Assembly: GCA_022560025.1 (NCBI GenBank) | Contig: JAFISE010000038.1 | Location: 1-64,000, forward strand | Direction of reading: 5' to 3' | Source of the DNA: Stagonosporopsis chrysanthemi | Lineage: Eukaryota; Ascomycota; Dothideomycetes; Pleosporales; Didymellaceae | Length of the DNA: 64,000 nt | Shown here: positions 34,033-45,085 of the stretch, in pieces | Layout: each line of letters opens with the position of its first letter | Numbering within the stretch: the stretch's first letter is position 1 | The notes under the pieces: generated by a model | The model's database searches: none | What the model was told of the DNA's origin: nothing | Seen by the model: only the letters and a program-made list of their open reading frames with translations | Translations under genes and position numbers: made by a program

Positions 34033-35136
34033 AATGACGGGTATATTGCATGAGATGGAGTGGAAAAAATGTGTTTACATGGCATGGCTAGCGGGCTACA
34101 TTTGCTTTTGTTTGTTTTTCGGAGGTGGTGTCCTTTATTTTACATCTAGCTCGGGTACCTGCAATACGTAGGGTACATGGAAGCATGGATTCTCAGTCTA
34201 AGAATTCAAAGACCTGACCAGCGGTAGTCGTACACTATACACACCTGTTCGAGCTTTCTCAATATGTCCTTATCATAGGGAGTTCAGACTAACTAGTCGT
34301 AGCGTTGCGTCCGTTCGTCCTGGTAGCGTGCTGTAGCGTCCTGAGCGAGTGACAAGCGTGAAACTTGCTGCAATCGATGCTATTATGAATTTTTTCCTAT
34401 TTGGGTACGTGTTTGAGTAACTTCGAGCAAACACTAGCCTATGCGTTATTTGAGTCCGGACATCTTGGCCTTGTACCGGGCCTTAGCGTCGTTCGATGCG
34501 ACCAAAAGCGCTACAGTAAGGGAGTGGTGTACAAGATTAGTGTTTGATACAGGCCGGATGGGTGTCGAGCTGGTTTCTCGTACAAGAGTTGCGAGGCGGA
34601 GGATTCACTGACGTGTACACGTGCACTGGTTCTGGGTGTTTCTGGGGTTACTGGCATGCCTAGGCTTTTTGCTTTTTCTTTCTACACGAGTTCACGGGAT
34701 ATAATGTAGATTTCACTGCAAAGCATTGTGTCCACTGTCTGAGTTTCTTCGGGTTGTATTGCAACGTTTACGTATGTGGTCCGACTGCACAGAATAATCC
34801 ATGCAAAAAACATGATTCGCAGAATGTGTAAAATGCAAGAGGTAAAGGAAATGACACTCACGCAATAGTGCGAATAGGCACACAATGAGAAATAGAGATG
34901 CTGGCTTATGTAGAAACAAAATCCTTTCTTTGACACCGATCGCTAACCGTTGGGTCGTATGCCGTTTGAGAGCGTTGCTATGTAAACACACCGGATTTAA
35001 GGTACGGTTTGAGCATGAAGAATGTCGAACCTTCGGCTTTTGAAGCTCACTTCATTTGCGCAAGCTGGCCGTAAAGTCACTGGCTAACTTCTGACAGACC
35101 AAGAGACTGCAAGGCTTCAGACTCCGCTGTAGTCTA
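34033..35136. other. Intergenic, possible small spliced gene on the minus strand
   Basis: About 1.1 kb. A minus-strand segment at 34449-34510 reads VASNDAKARYKAKMSGLK before a stop, and a good branch/acceptor (CACTAATC...CTGTAG) lies just upstream. This looks like the last exon of a short protein, but no convincing first exon or family was found. The rest shows nothing clear. Confidence 0.3.
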
Positions 35137-36486
35137 CTAGAAAAAATAACCAGGAGTTGAATCATCGGTCAATACCGTGTTCTTCCTGGAAAGAAATTCC
35201 AGAAGCGGGACGCACGACTCGTGCGAGATGTCGTTGGCACCGGGGAAGTCGTACCAATATAGTCCAGAGTGACTGATCTTCATGATCGCAGAGTCTTGGG
35301 CAACTCCCGCCACTCCTAGAGAATCTTTGGAGGAAGCATAGCCGGAATCACCCGAGATTCGTCGTTCGCGGACAGCTGTCTTGGTTACAATGACTGGATC
35401 CGTAGTTGCAACAGCGACTTCACGTTCTTCGTCCTCCAGCGGGCCCAAGGATCCAGGGAAGAGCTGCTCAAATTCCTTCGGATTGAGCTTCTGATACTCT
35501 TCGGCTGCGTGACGTAGATTGTTTGATCTCTCATTCAGTTCGGGATCGTTACGAAGCCTCCACAGCGTGCCTTCTGGGTCCAGCTCGTAAGCTACGTGAA
35601 ACCGGTTCCAGTAGAAGGCCAGGTCAAACAGGTGCTTGGTCACATAGTCTTTAGCTTCGGGCAAGTCGTCTTCAGTCTCCAGAGGGGCTAAACGGCGCGC
35701 GACACAGTCTTGGTAGAAAGCGATACGCTTGCGCAAGTCGTTATCGCCCATGCAATCCCGATTGACTTGCTTGAAGTTCTCGACAATCTCTGGTTCAGGT
35801 ACAACTGGTGCGATGGCGATGTATCGTGGTCGGTTCGCACGACCAAAGGGCTTGACGTACGGTAACTCCTCGTGAGGTCCAGGAGCAATAATCTCATCGT
35901 CCAGTTGACACGCCTCGAAGCCAGGTAGCAGGATTTTAGCATCCAGGAGAGTGCGGAAGTCCACCTCGAGAATGAATCGTTTCCAGTAGATTGGCTCTTC
36001 GTTAGGACTAGTGGGCGTATGATCATCCGTCTGATACTGCTCAAAGCCAAGAGGGAAGATGTCGGCTCCTACCAGGATGCGGAAGTCGACGCTGAAGCCA
36101 GCCAGGAGATCTTCACGGAGGTTGAGGTGGAGGATGGCATGTCGGTGGACGATGCTGGTGCACGCAAGATCCTCTAGCATCTTGTAGAATGCCGCTCGAT
36201 AATTCCTGAGAACTTCTTGTGACGAAGGCGCGTTGTGCGCATGCTGTGTCAGCAGCAACTGATGACTACGAGGGATAGTGATTTGCAGTTGACGGAGCAC
36301 CGCTGCTTTGAGACTGCAGGCAGTTGAGATCGTGCCATGCATCTGCTGACTCTGGCCGGGGCACTTAGTGCTGGCAGATGTTGGGTGCGGCTGAAACGAG
36401 TCAACAATGGCTAAGATAGCAATTGCGACGGCGGCGCAGGCGTTGACGAGCAACAGTAGTGCTTGAAGAGCGAGTATGAAAATCAT
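35137..36486 (-). CDS. Uncharacterised membrane-anchored protein with an internal repeat
   Basis: Single exon, 449 residues, no family recognised. Residues 1-29 are a strongly hydrophobic segment (MIFILALQALLLLVNACAA) that could be a signal anchor. The rest is soluble and acidic. Residues 132-172 and 174-214 are tandem copies with period 42-43: each reads VDFR-x-L-x(2)-A, then GFE, Q-x-DD, EE, Y-x-K-x-F. A low-complexity tail has SGDSGYASSKDSLG, a likely phosphorylation region. Codon use looks coding throughout and the frame is intact. The duplicated unit resembles no domain I know; it could be a short beta-hairpin repeat. Neighbours give no hint, as the gene is flanked by long spacers. Confidence 0.7.
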   Translation of the reverse strand: MIFILALQALLLLVNACAAVAIAILAIVDSFQPHPTSASTKCPGQSQQMHGTISTACSLKAAVLRQLQITIPRSHQLLLTQHAHNAPSSQEVLRNYRAAFYKMLEDLACTSIVHRHAILHLNLREDLLAGFSVDFRILVGADIFPLGFEQYQTDDHTPTSPNEEPIYWKRFILEVDFRTLLDAKILLPGFEACQLDDEIIAPGPHEELPYVKPFGRANRPRYIAIAPVVPEPEIVENFKQVNRDCMGDNDLRKRIAFYQDCVARRLAPLETEDDLPEAKDYVTKHLFDLAFYWNRFHVAYELDPEGTLWRLRNDPELNERSNNLRHAAEEYQKLNPKEFEQLFPGSLGPLEDEEREVAVATTDPVIVTKTAVRERRISGDSGYASSKDSLGVAGVAQDSAIMKISHSGLYWYDFPGANDISHESCVPLLEFLSRKNTVLTDDSTPGYFF

Positions 36487-39400
36487 GTTGTGCCTTTGCT
36501 GTGGTTGAACGGTGTAAGGAAATGATGTAAAGATGGTGAGTACGACGAGACGTGCTCAAATAGTTGGGAGACCCGAGCTAGCTTGCTTAGTGTAGGTTTG
36601 CGGCGTGGAAGTGAAGGTGCTGTGCGTACACTTTGAATCGATCGAAGTGCTTCCACAGTGCTGCGAGGTAGAAAGCCATATGCTCTGCTGGCAACGTGAG
36701 GTCTACAAGTCGGTCATGTTCTAGAGAACACTGTGCAGGACAACAAAGTAGGTCGGAATTCATTCAGAGCAGATGCACAACGTGTGTTGTACGCGCTACG
36801 TAGTTTTGGTTCCTGGTTCGCCAACTTCCAGTACCAGATTTGGATCTCCCTAACGCTGTATCTATCAATTCATGGGTGGGGTCACAAACTGTCAATTCTT
36901 GACGTACGGACTAAGGATCGCATAACCACCGTACCGTCGAAGCCGTATGTAGGGGACCGAACTGTGTTCAACAGGCGTTCGCGTTTGTTGAAGCTCCTGG
37001 ACCCAAGGAACTCTACAGGCGGTGATCCAAGCGACCGACATGGGGTTCATGGCGGCAGCTTTCGTTTCTTAAGAGCTCCGATCGCAGGAAAGTCGTCCTG
37101 AAAGCGGCTGTCATAAGTCAGTGCACGGAGACACTGTATCAACAAAGTACAGGAGTGGTGTTTAATCCTAACTACAAGCGTAATACAATAATGTGCACCA
37201 TTTTCGCGCACCATCAGCTTCATTTCTCTTTTTTCTGCGTCGCCCCTGATGCACTGGACAACCGATTACTTTCGCGCTCACGCACAACGTCAACTCTCAA
37301 TCGAATTGACCTCCCATGCAGAGCAGCTCTGCACCCATGCTGTCCAATGTGTTGAGACTTGTTGACATGGCGTGTTGCAGGGTCAATGCATGCTCACGCA
37401 TCTCGTGGACATCCACGTGCACGCGAATCGACGACGATGCTCGGAGTCGTTGTCTCCTGTAAAGGACGTGAAATCGGACCCTCGCCCAACCAGCAAGGGC
37501 ATCATGGTGGTTCGGAATGCCGAAGCGGCCGAGGGAGCGTCGAGGCGGTCTCACCCCATTCAATCGTGCTGCTGTTTTGTCAGAAGGTCGATCAGATGAT
37601 ACCTCTTTGCCATGTCGAGTCGTTGTGACAGAGGCTAAAGTTTAAAAAAGCGGCGAACTAGCGGGCACTTGCCGGTACGGATACGAGCCATCCTGGCGGT
37701 ACCAATCTAGCAGGGATGTAGAGGGAAGTGATGAACCACAATATCATCGATGATTCTTGTGGAAGTAGTTTGCACAATGTTGGGAGAAGATTGTTGATAT
37801 TATCGTTGATGTCAAGGCCTGGTCTGTGGTCTTTGTAGTATTGTAATGGGGCGAGATGCTGAAGGACAAAGTGCTGTAGTGTCTTTGATGGGCGACCGTC
37901 AGCAACCACTCTGAACAATGAGCAGACAACTTGCACACGCGGCACGGTTGCTTATATATATGTCTATGGTACATTGCAAGAGCCGCAATGTCTACTTGCT
38001 TGCCTTCTGGTGGTCAGCACAAGATTTTTTTGCAGTGGTATTTCAATTGCGTCTGAAACATGCAGTTCTAGTCCTGCAGCTGTAAGTGACAAGGTTCAAT
38101 CGAATACCGGTACCGCGGCAGATCAGGGCAGGTAGAAATCCGACCAATCACAGATAAGACACAGCTACAGCGCGCCGCAGCGCGGTGACTTGCACGCGGG
38201 GGGTTCTGGGATGCTGCAGGTGATGGAGCAGAAGTGCGGGGGCATGCCTGACCGGTTCTTGAAATAACGGCACTCGGAATCTTGGGTGCAGCGATGGTGA
38301 CGTTCGCCGCTACAGATTGACGTCGCACAGCAGCGCCCTGGAGACGTGTCGCTCTGTTGGGCAGGGATTTTCTTGGACGTGAGAGGTCACTTTCTCCTGC
38401 AGCGTGCGTGCGTTGTGCCTGACTTCGAGCTCATGCCTGCTTAGTGCCTGCCTGTAATCTGTCTGCGCCATGAGCTGCAGTCGTAGCGTAGATGAGCGGA
38501 GAACCTCGTATCACAGCAAAAGTGCGGTCAGCGAAAGGGGGAGAGAGAATAATTTAGCCCCTGCACCGGAGGTGGTTCCTGGCTGACCCGTGGTCGCTAG
38601 TGACCCCGCAAACTTAGTTCGCCCTCAGCATGAACGAAAAGGTACCCTCAGGGCAAGAGCTGTGATCTGTAACGTTAAATATTAGTGGCCGTTTGTTCAC
38701 ACGTCGTCGACTTTGCGATCTGCATTGTTTCTTGGTTGTCTTTGTGCACAGGCTGTTGCATGCTTTGTGTTGTACTTGCCGCGCGTTCTGTCGCGAACGA
38801 TCCATGATTATGAATCGGCGAGTCCCAAAATTCACAATGTTTTTCCCTTACAAAGACGATGTTCCGTCGGTTCAATTTTGTGTGTGACACATGTTGTCCT
38901 TTGTTCGCTCCACTGATCGGTAAAGTAACCGTCAAGCATAGATACACACTTAGTCATATGCGTCCACGGCCTGCTCAAGACTATCAGGGAACCTTGTACA
39001 TGATCTTACGGAGCATTGCATGATCGAGATGCTGTGCAACGTTGCACGCAATTTCTCCACCCCAGCAGTGTCACACAGGCGACCACACAAGAGAGCTCGA
39101 GCTACTTGTCGACGCCGGACAAGGCGCGTCCGTTATCATGTAGTCAAGCGGTGACATCAAATCGACGTAAAGCTCATCTTTTCTGAGTATGCTATGAAAG
39201 TTCGTGTCTCTAGCGAGACTCAGCTGCTTGAGCAACATCTGTCAGCAATTCCGATGTTTTGACCAGAAGATGCGCCAGTGGTTGAACGATCTTCGTCTGG
39301 GATCTGTTCACGTCGCTTCCGGAATAGTCCGGCAGAAATTACTGTCGATCTCAAGCGGTATAGACAGACGTGTTCCTGGCAATCTGACGTCTGCAGCGAA

Positions 39401-39828
39401 GCAGCTCCAGGACAGCGAATAGCACTGACGGCCATCCACACCACAGCCTGCGTGCACACCATTGTTTCAGCCCGTGAAAACTCTTCACTGTCTCTTGTCT
39501 TGGTGTGTTTTTATACCCCTTTTTAGAGGAGAGTTTAGTACGCGAGCTTGTTGGTCTCCACGCGGAAACCACCACCATGCTTTATCTCCGTATCGCACCT
39601 CTTTGATGTTGCGCGTCAGCATAATTACCTTGCATACAATTTCAAGTGTAGCTGAACAACGATTTCTATCTTATTTGGATGTAATTTCTGAGCCTATGTA
39701 ATGGCTGTCGCTAGTCAGGACCTGGGGAGCAAACATTCTGATCAAGTGAGATAACATATGATTATACCAAGATAATACACCATTAAGATATACGTCAGGT
39801 TGCATTGGCATCGACCAGACTGCTTAAA
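36487..39828. other. Gene-poor 3.3 kb region
   Basis: No gene can be supported with confidence. Composition changes along it; the part near 38160-38350 is notably GC-rich and holds the Cys-rich exon candidate listed separately. Other frames (for example 37297-37563 or 39204-39422) are short and unlike proteins. No terminal repeats or transposase remnants were recognised. Confidence 0.5.
38165..38353 (-). other. Candidate exon for a small cysteine-rich peptide
   Basis: Minus-strand frame open from a stop at 38387 down to a TAG at 38165. After a possible acceptor (CCCAACAG) it codes for a 62-residue stretch with nine cysteines in its last 50 residues: SPGRCCATSICSGE, RCTQDSECRYFKNR, HFCSITC, and two more near the end. 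This density is typical of small secreted fungal proteins. No signal-peptide exon was found upstream, so it may be a relic or chance. Confidence 0.25.
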
Positions 39829-41248
39829 TCAAGCGGAGCTGTCGAGATGGAGCGTGAACATGAGGCCAAAGATTAGAGGGGAAAGACTAAGAATAGTTGC
39901 TTCTAGTAAAGAGCGCCGCACCAAGAGCATCGTGACAACTGTATCAATAGACATGATCATGGTGGATATAAGGAATTTGCGCTTGCGGGATGCCACGCTC
40001 GCCTTGTCTGTGTAGTAGACGGTGAGGCTGCTCAAAGCGACAGTAAATACCGCGAGAGAGACCATGTTGAATACGACGTAGTGCTGTCGAGGTATACAGT
40101 GGAGGAGATATCTCGAGCCTACAGAACGGTTAGACTATGACGATGACATATAAGCAGAGAACTCCGTACCTTCTACAACTGGTGTGCTTGCTGTCACAGG
40201 AGGCGCAATATCATGAGGAAGTGAACCAACACTCGGGTTGTACTGATGAAGCACAATTGAGAACTTCTTCAGGCAGCAAGGCAGAGCCTGCGACAGCCTA
40301 GGTCTTCTATTCTCGGATTCGCGGAGACATTGACCATGTGCTTGGTGGCTGGACGACCATTCTCCCATACCGAAGAGAGTGGAGCGAAGGTCATCATGCT
40401 CTGTGTCTTCCTCAGGCCCTGACCCATATGCTGCAGAGAGCGATGGTGCGTACGTTGCATGCCCCTTGCCCTCATGTTGCGAACCGTATATAGGGTAGTC
40501 TGTATTGTACGATGTGGACGTGGTGACAGTAGAGGGATCGAGGGAGCTCGGCGAAGCAGCAGAGGATGACCGTATTGAGGTGGTAACCGAGGGTGAAGCA
40601 TGACTCCTGTGGCTCTCGTCGAGCTCTGTACTGACGTGAGCTAGCGGGCTTCATGGGTCCTCGTTGGGAGTATGATTTGAGTTCACGAAGCCTTCGTTGT
40701 CCGGATTCATGGTACCTTCGAAGGCGGCTGTGACACTATCAGAGAGCTGTCCGTACGGCACCTAATCTTACTACAAACCCTACGCCAAATTGGTCTGGCA
40801 GATAGGCCTTGTCGATAGATCGAGTGAGAGCTATGACGAGTGCCCATGTAGGTTAGTGGTGCACAGCGGCTTCGATGGAGACCTTTGCGGTAACAGTTCG
40901 CCAGTGTATTACAGGTACAAGTAGCTTTAGATAGGTAACGAATACTAGGAAGGCGCAAGTGGTCGATAACGAAGAGTAAAAATCAGGAACGAGAAAGCTG
41001 ACGAAAGGAAGCTGGGGTGCAAGATTAAATAAGCTGCGGGTGCGTCGCCGCAGGAAGGAACCTGGAGCTGCTGCAGCTTTACGAGCTCTCGCCAATTGGT
41101 GGGCTATATGCGCAGCATATCTCACCCACTTCGAGTGCGATTGAGGCTGTTGCTTAGTAGTCACGGTACCACAACGGCCGCGGTCGCGGCAGGGGTATGC
41201 TCTGGAATGTTCGAATTGTAGGGCGCCCGCTACGAAGTCAAGTTGCAT
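39829..41248 (-). CDS. Membrane protein gene, model unresolved, possibly decayed
   Basis: The 3' part is convincing. Exon 40118-39829 follows a clean 51-bp intron (40119-40169, GTACGG donor, CTAACCG branch, CTGTAG acceptor) and codes for YVVFNMVSLAVFTVALSSL, a basic loop, and two more hydrophobic segments. The preceding exon, from 40170 to about 40640, is Ser/Thr-rich and disordered (ASPSVTTSIRSSSAASPSSL). Upstream, a frame at 40853-41248 has a basic segment and FLVPDFYSSLSTTCAFLVFV, another likely helix. Between them the frame shifts and a TGA (40651-40653) interrupts one reading. A weak 75-bp intron ending at 40641 would remove the TGA. Either extra introns or a frameshift must be assumed. 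No family recognised. Confidence 0.4.
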
Positions 41249-42055
41249 ACGTCGGGAGCTACATCAAGCACAATGGCGGCGCGTGCGGCGTCTCGTACAT
41301 CGAACCACCACCGTGCATACATAATGGAGAGCAGTCAGGTGAGCAGGGCAAACCCTCAAATTCCATACTCGGAATCACGAAATCGTCTGGTAGAGTTCCA
41401 CTTGTTGCAGTAATGCTAGGATCGACATCACTACTCTGCGCTGCGACAAGAAATCTCCCATCCGTCGGTGGTCGCGGAGCCGGGCTCTGATTGTTTGGGG
41501 GCTGAAAACATCGTGGTGTGCAACATAGGCGCGTCTGCGTAGCCGACAGGTGGTATCATTCTGTCATCTGTTGGAGGTCCAGGTGACAGATTATGGCCTA
41601 TCCCGTCGCGTATGAGAGCTTTAGGGGGCGGTCAGACAATGTGCCATGATGGGTGATGATGCGGGAGGTGCGCAGATGTCTGCTTCCTGGCTGGCGTGTC
41701 CCTCGTGGCTGCGAGCATGGCTGCGCAATGCCACAACCAAATGCAACTGTGTTCCTGCATTGTGCGGTGATTTTGATGTAACTATACAACTCGGAGAATC
41801 ATTGTCAATACGTCGCGTCCAGTCAAGTTCTTGTCAATGCAATGATTCAGTTGAAACCTATTCACGTGATAAATGGCAGAGCCTCAATGATAATGGCGCA
41901 CATCCGCGGTAAGTTATAGTCCACTGAACGATTGGATTGCCATTGTCTGTGTGACTGACCGCTAGCTAGTAGACCATATAGCATCTCATTCACTCTGCTA
42001 TACTAGATGAACACGGAGCTTAGGCAGATCGACTAGGGAAGACCTTTCGTGCTTT
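41249..42055. other. Intergenic, nothing assigned
   Basis: About 800 bp between the unresolved membrane gene and the 3' end of the P450. Short frames only. Confidence 0.5.
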
Positions 42056-43723
42056 TTACTCAATAGCGATACGTACGGAGATGGAACCCTTCTTTGTCTG
42101 TACGACGATGAGATCGTGGTCATACGAAATGTCGTCCACAGTAGTCTCCACAAGCTTGGATCGTGGGATAATGTTTAGAGCCATGAGAGCTGACATATGG
42201 TAGAGCTCACAGTAAGCCAAGCTGCAGTGTGGTTAGAAAAGGTCATATAGAATTGATCGATAGCACTCACTTCTCGCCAATACATGAACGGCTGCCCTTT
42301 CCGAAAGCGATGAGCTTCTTCTGAAGCTGGTAGTTGGGCTGGCCATTGATGAGCCACCTCTCGGGGATGAAGTCATCAGGGTTAGGAAAAAGGTCCTTGT
42401 TCCAATGGTTGATCATCGATGTCATGCCAATAGGTGTATTCCTCGGGATCACGAATTCTGTCTTGCCATCTTGGCTCTTGTACACCAGCTCTTCCTGAGG
42501 AGCAGCCCGTGCGGACCTGTGCGAGACACCAGGCATCGTTCTTAGACACTCCTGCAAGACAGCCCAAAAATATGGGCGTTTCTCAAGCTCGACCCACTTG
42601 AGGTTCTGTGCGTTTAAGCCATTGAGATCCTGCATAAGGCGGGCGTACACTTCAGGCTTTGCGAGGGTCCAGTAAGTGAAGACGGTCAGAATGGCCTTGA
42701 AAGTAGCGTCAGCCAATGAAGAAGTTGGAAAAAGCAAATCGGGCAGCTTACAGCGGTAGTTTCAGTACCCGCAAGAAGGAAGTTGAAGCCTTCTCCGTTG
42801 AGACGGTACTCGGTCTCCTCCATAGTCTCATTCTCAGGGCGAGCCTTGGACTCTACAAGGTCTGCGAAGACCCTTCCATTTTCGGGGTTCTTGACAGCTT
42901 GCTGGATATAAGTGGGTATAACAACGTTCATCTGGTGCATGACTGCCTTCATGTCTTCACCAAGGTAGTCCGCCAACAGAGGCATGACCTGGGCCATTTT
43001 ACGTCCAAGTGCGTTATGCCTCAACATGTACGCACTCTTGAAGAATGACTTGACCCATGTTGCGAAATTGGGCTCCCACCCTTCCTGAGCAATGAAACCC
43101 ATGGGCTCGCCGAAAGCATACTGGGACATGACATCTGCAGTGAAGCAGTTGAACGTTTCCTTGACATCGAAGGCGCCTTTCCCAGCAAAGGTCAACATTT
43201 TATTCGCAGTTTGCTCAGCAAAGTCGTGCACCTCATCCTCCAGTTTCAGCATCTGTTGACGAGAGAAGTATTTGGAGAGAGGTGCCTTGCGTACGCGATG
43301 CAGGTGGTGATCAACCGTCGAGAAGCCGGTAACACTGACAGGCCCAGCACCACCAGTATTCAGCTGGTGCTGCCATTTATCCCGAACGCGTCCAGGGCCG
43401 GCATAGATTTCGTCTGTGAACGCTGGGTCTGAACAGTGAAGTTCATCGGGGTTTATTCTGATGATGGGACCGTACTGCTCGTGCATACGAGCGATAACTT
43501 TGCCATACCGGCCAACTAGCCACCAGTCATAGTAAGCTTCATAAAGGTATGATGCTGCGGCAATCTTCGGGCCAGGGAACCGAGAAAGTGGGTGAAACGG
43601 GGAGATATTGTAGAGCGCAATGGCGACCCGGTAGGCAGTCCAGAGAGCAATAATCCATCCAACACCGGTCAAGGACACAGCGGAGAACAGCGTGCTCGTG
43701 TTTAGGGCCGATTGCAACTCCAT
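42056..43723 (-). CDS. Cytochrome P450, E-class group I (pisatin-demethylase-like)
   Basis: Exons 43723-42752, 42695-42271 and 42221-42056; introns of 56 and 49 bp; 520 residues. An N-terminal ER anchor (GVGWIIALWTAYRVAIAL) precedes SRFPGPKIAA. The oxygen-binding I-helix AGTETTA is split by the first intron and rejoined to AILTVFTYW. The Glu-x-x-Arg of helix K is in LQECLR, PERW is in FIPERWL, and the haem ligand is Cys462 in FGKGSRSCIGENLAYCELY, formed across the second intron. All key residues are present. The WWLVGRYGKV and RINPDELHCSDPAF blocks resemble the fungal CYP group that includes trichothecene-pathway and pisatin-demethylase-type enzymes. The substrate cannot be told. No synthase gene of a metabolite cluster is nearby. 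Confidence 0.92.
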
Positions 43724-45085
43724 CTTGGGATCGAAACTGGCATAAGGCAAAAGCACAACTCACAAAAGGGGGGAGAGACGCTTTGGTAGACATATATACG
43801 TCCACGGGTCTACTCTATCAGGGCCGTCCCACTTCCGTCGCGGCCGTTAGCACTTCCGCTCTTTTCGCAAGCCGCGCATTGCGTGACCGTTACGGAAATA
43901 ATCCCTTTTGGCAACGAGTCGCTTTGCATTTTGTGACGCTTGATTCGCTCTTGGGCAATGTACAAGGATCCAAGTTGCACATTGCACATTGCACATTGGT
44001 TCTGAAGTGGACCCGAAGTGGAGTATGATCCTAGCTGTGAAGAAGATGAGACCACGATGATCTTGACTACTTAGGCACGGGGAGGCCGAGATTTTAGCCA
44101 GTGACATCTTGCACAAGCGAGACGTCACTCATTAGTGACCGTCACCGCCCGGTGTACATTGCGCGCCCAAAACGTGACAGGGCTACAGTGAATCCTTGAC
44201 CCACGTTGCGGACTGTAACGTACATACGGCGGGCCACGCGATGAAACGCTTAGTCTTGGGTGGTATAGAATGATCCTTGCGAACGTAGCCGATCGTTGCG
44301 CCTACTTTGGAGAAGCTACGACGCTGCGCGGAGCTTGTGCATCTATATGGGGATTTGTGGCTTTTTCCCTTTGAGGTTGAGGACGAAGCCTCATCTGACA
44401 GCGGGTGCGCCAACGAGGCTCGTAAGTGCAGGCTTTGTTCAATACATGACTCGAATTACGAGGTTCAATGCCAGAGGCATATGAGAGAAAGGCGTTTAGT
44501 GCCATTGCGTACCCGGTCGACAGCATCCTTCGTGGGTGGGGATAGAGACTAAGTGCCGCAAAACGGCCCGGCTGCGTGGTGACACTGCCCAGGGCCTCCA
44601 CCTCGCTTCAAGCTGCAATCCCTGGATCATCACAACACTTGCCTCATCGCTACAGTCGTGCAGCAAAATCTTCCGCGCGGCAGCTATACCGGCGGAAGTA
44701 TACCACGAAGGATGCTGCTAAACCCGTCTTGGAGGTCAGATCTTGCTCGTTTGAGCCGCCGATGGTTACAGAAGAGCGCGCACTGTTCTTCTCGACTGAA
44801 GGAGGGAGGAATTGCAATGCGCCATGAACCAAAATTGCCGATCCTGCTGAGGATGCGCTTGTTTGCGTGGACAAGCGACATCATGTTTTCGGGCCGGAAC
44901 CGACAATGGTTGAGAAATGCGTAATCCTGCCATGAATCGCAGGAGTTGAAGAGCCTGAGCAGAACCCAGAAAACATGTGGAGTGTGTCGTTTATTGATCT
45001 CTGGGTCCCTTTAGAAGAAAACGAGCTCTGATCTTATTCACATCACCTCCACAAATTTTGCGTTCCCTTCTTCTCGCCAGCGATC
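43724..45085. other. Intergenic region upstream of the P450 and of a rhodopsin-like gene
   Basis: About 1.36 kb between divergent genes. Contains a three-copy TTGCACA heptamer repeat and several GTGACG/GTGAC words near 43870-44190. No supported coding sequence. Confidence 0.45.
43975..43995. repeat. TTGCACA heptamer, three tandem copies
   Basis: Three exact head-to-tail copies about 250 bp upstream of the P450 start. Could be a simple repeat or clustered binding sites; the sequence alone does not tell. Confidence 0.8.

Noticed and set aside
38085..38110. A GGTTCAATC word resembling a tRNA B-box
   Set aside because: No A-box, acceptor-stem pairing or anticodon loop could be found at the right distances.
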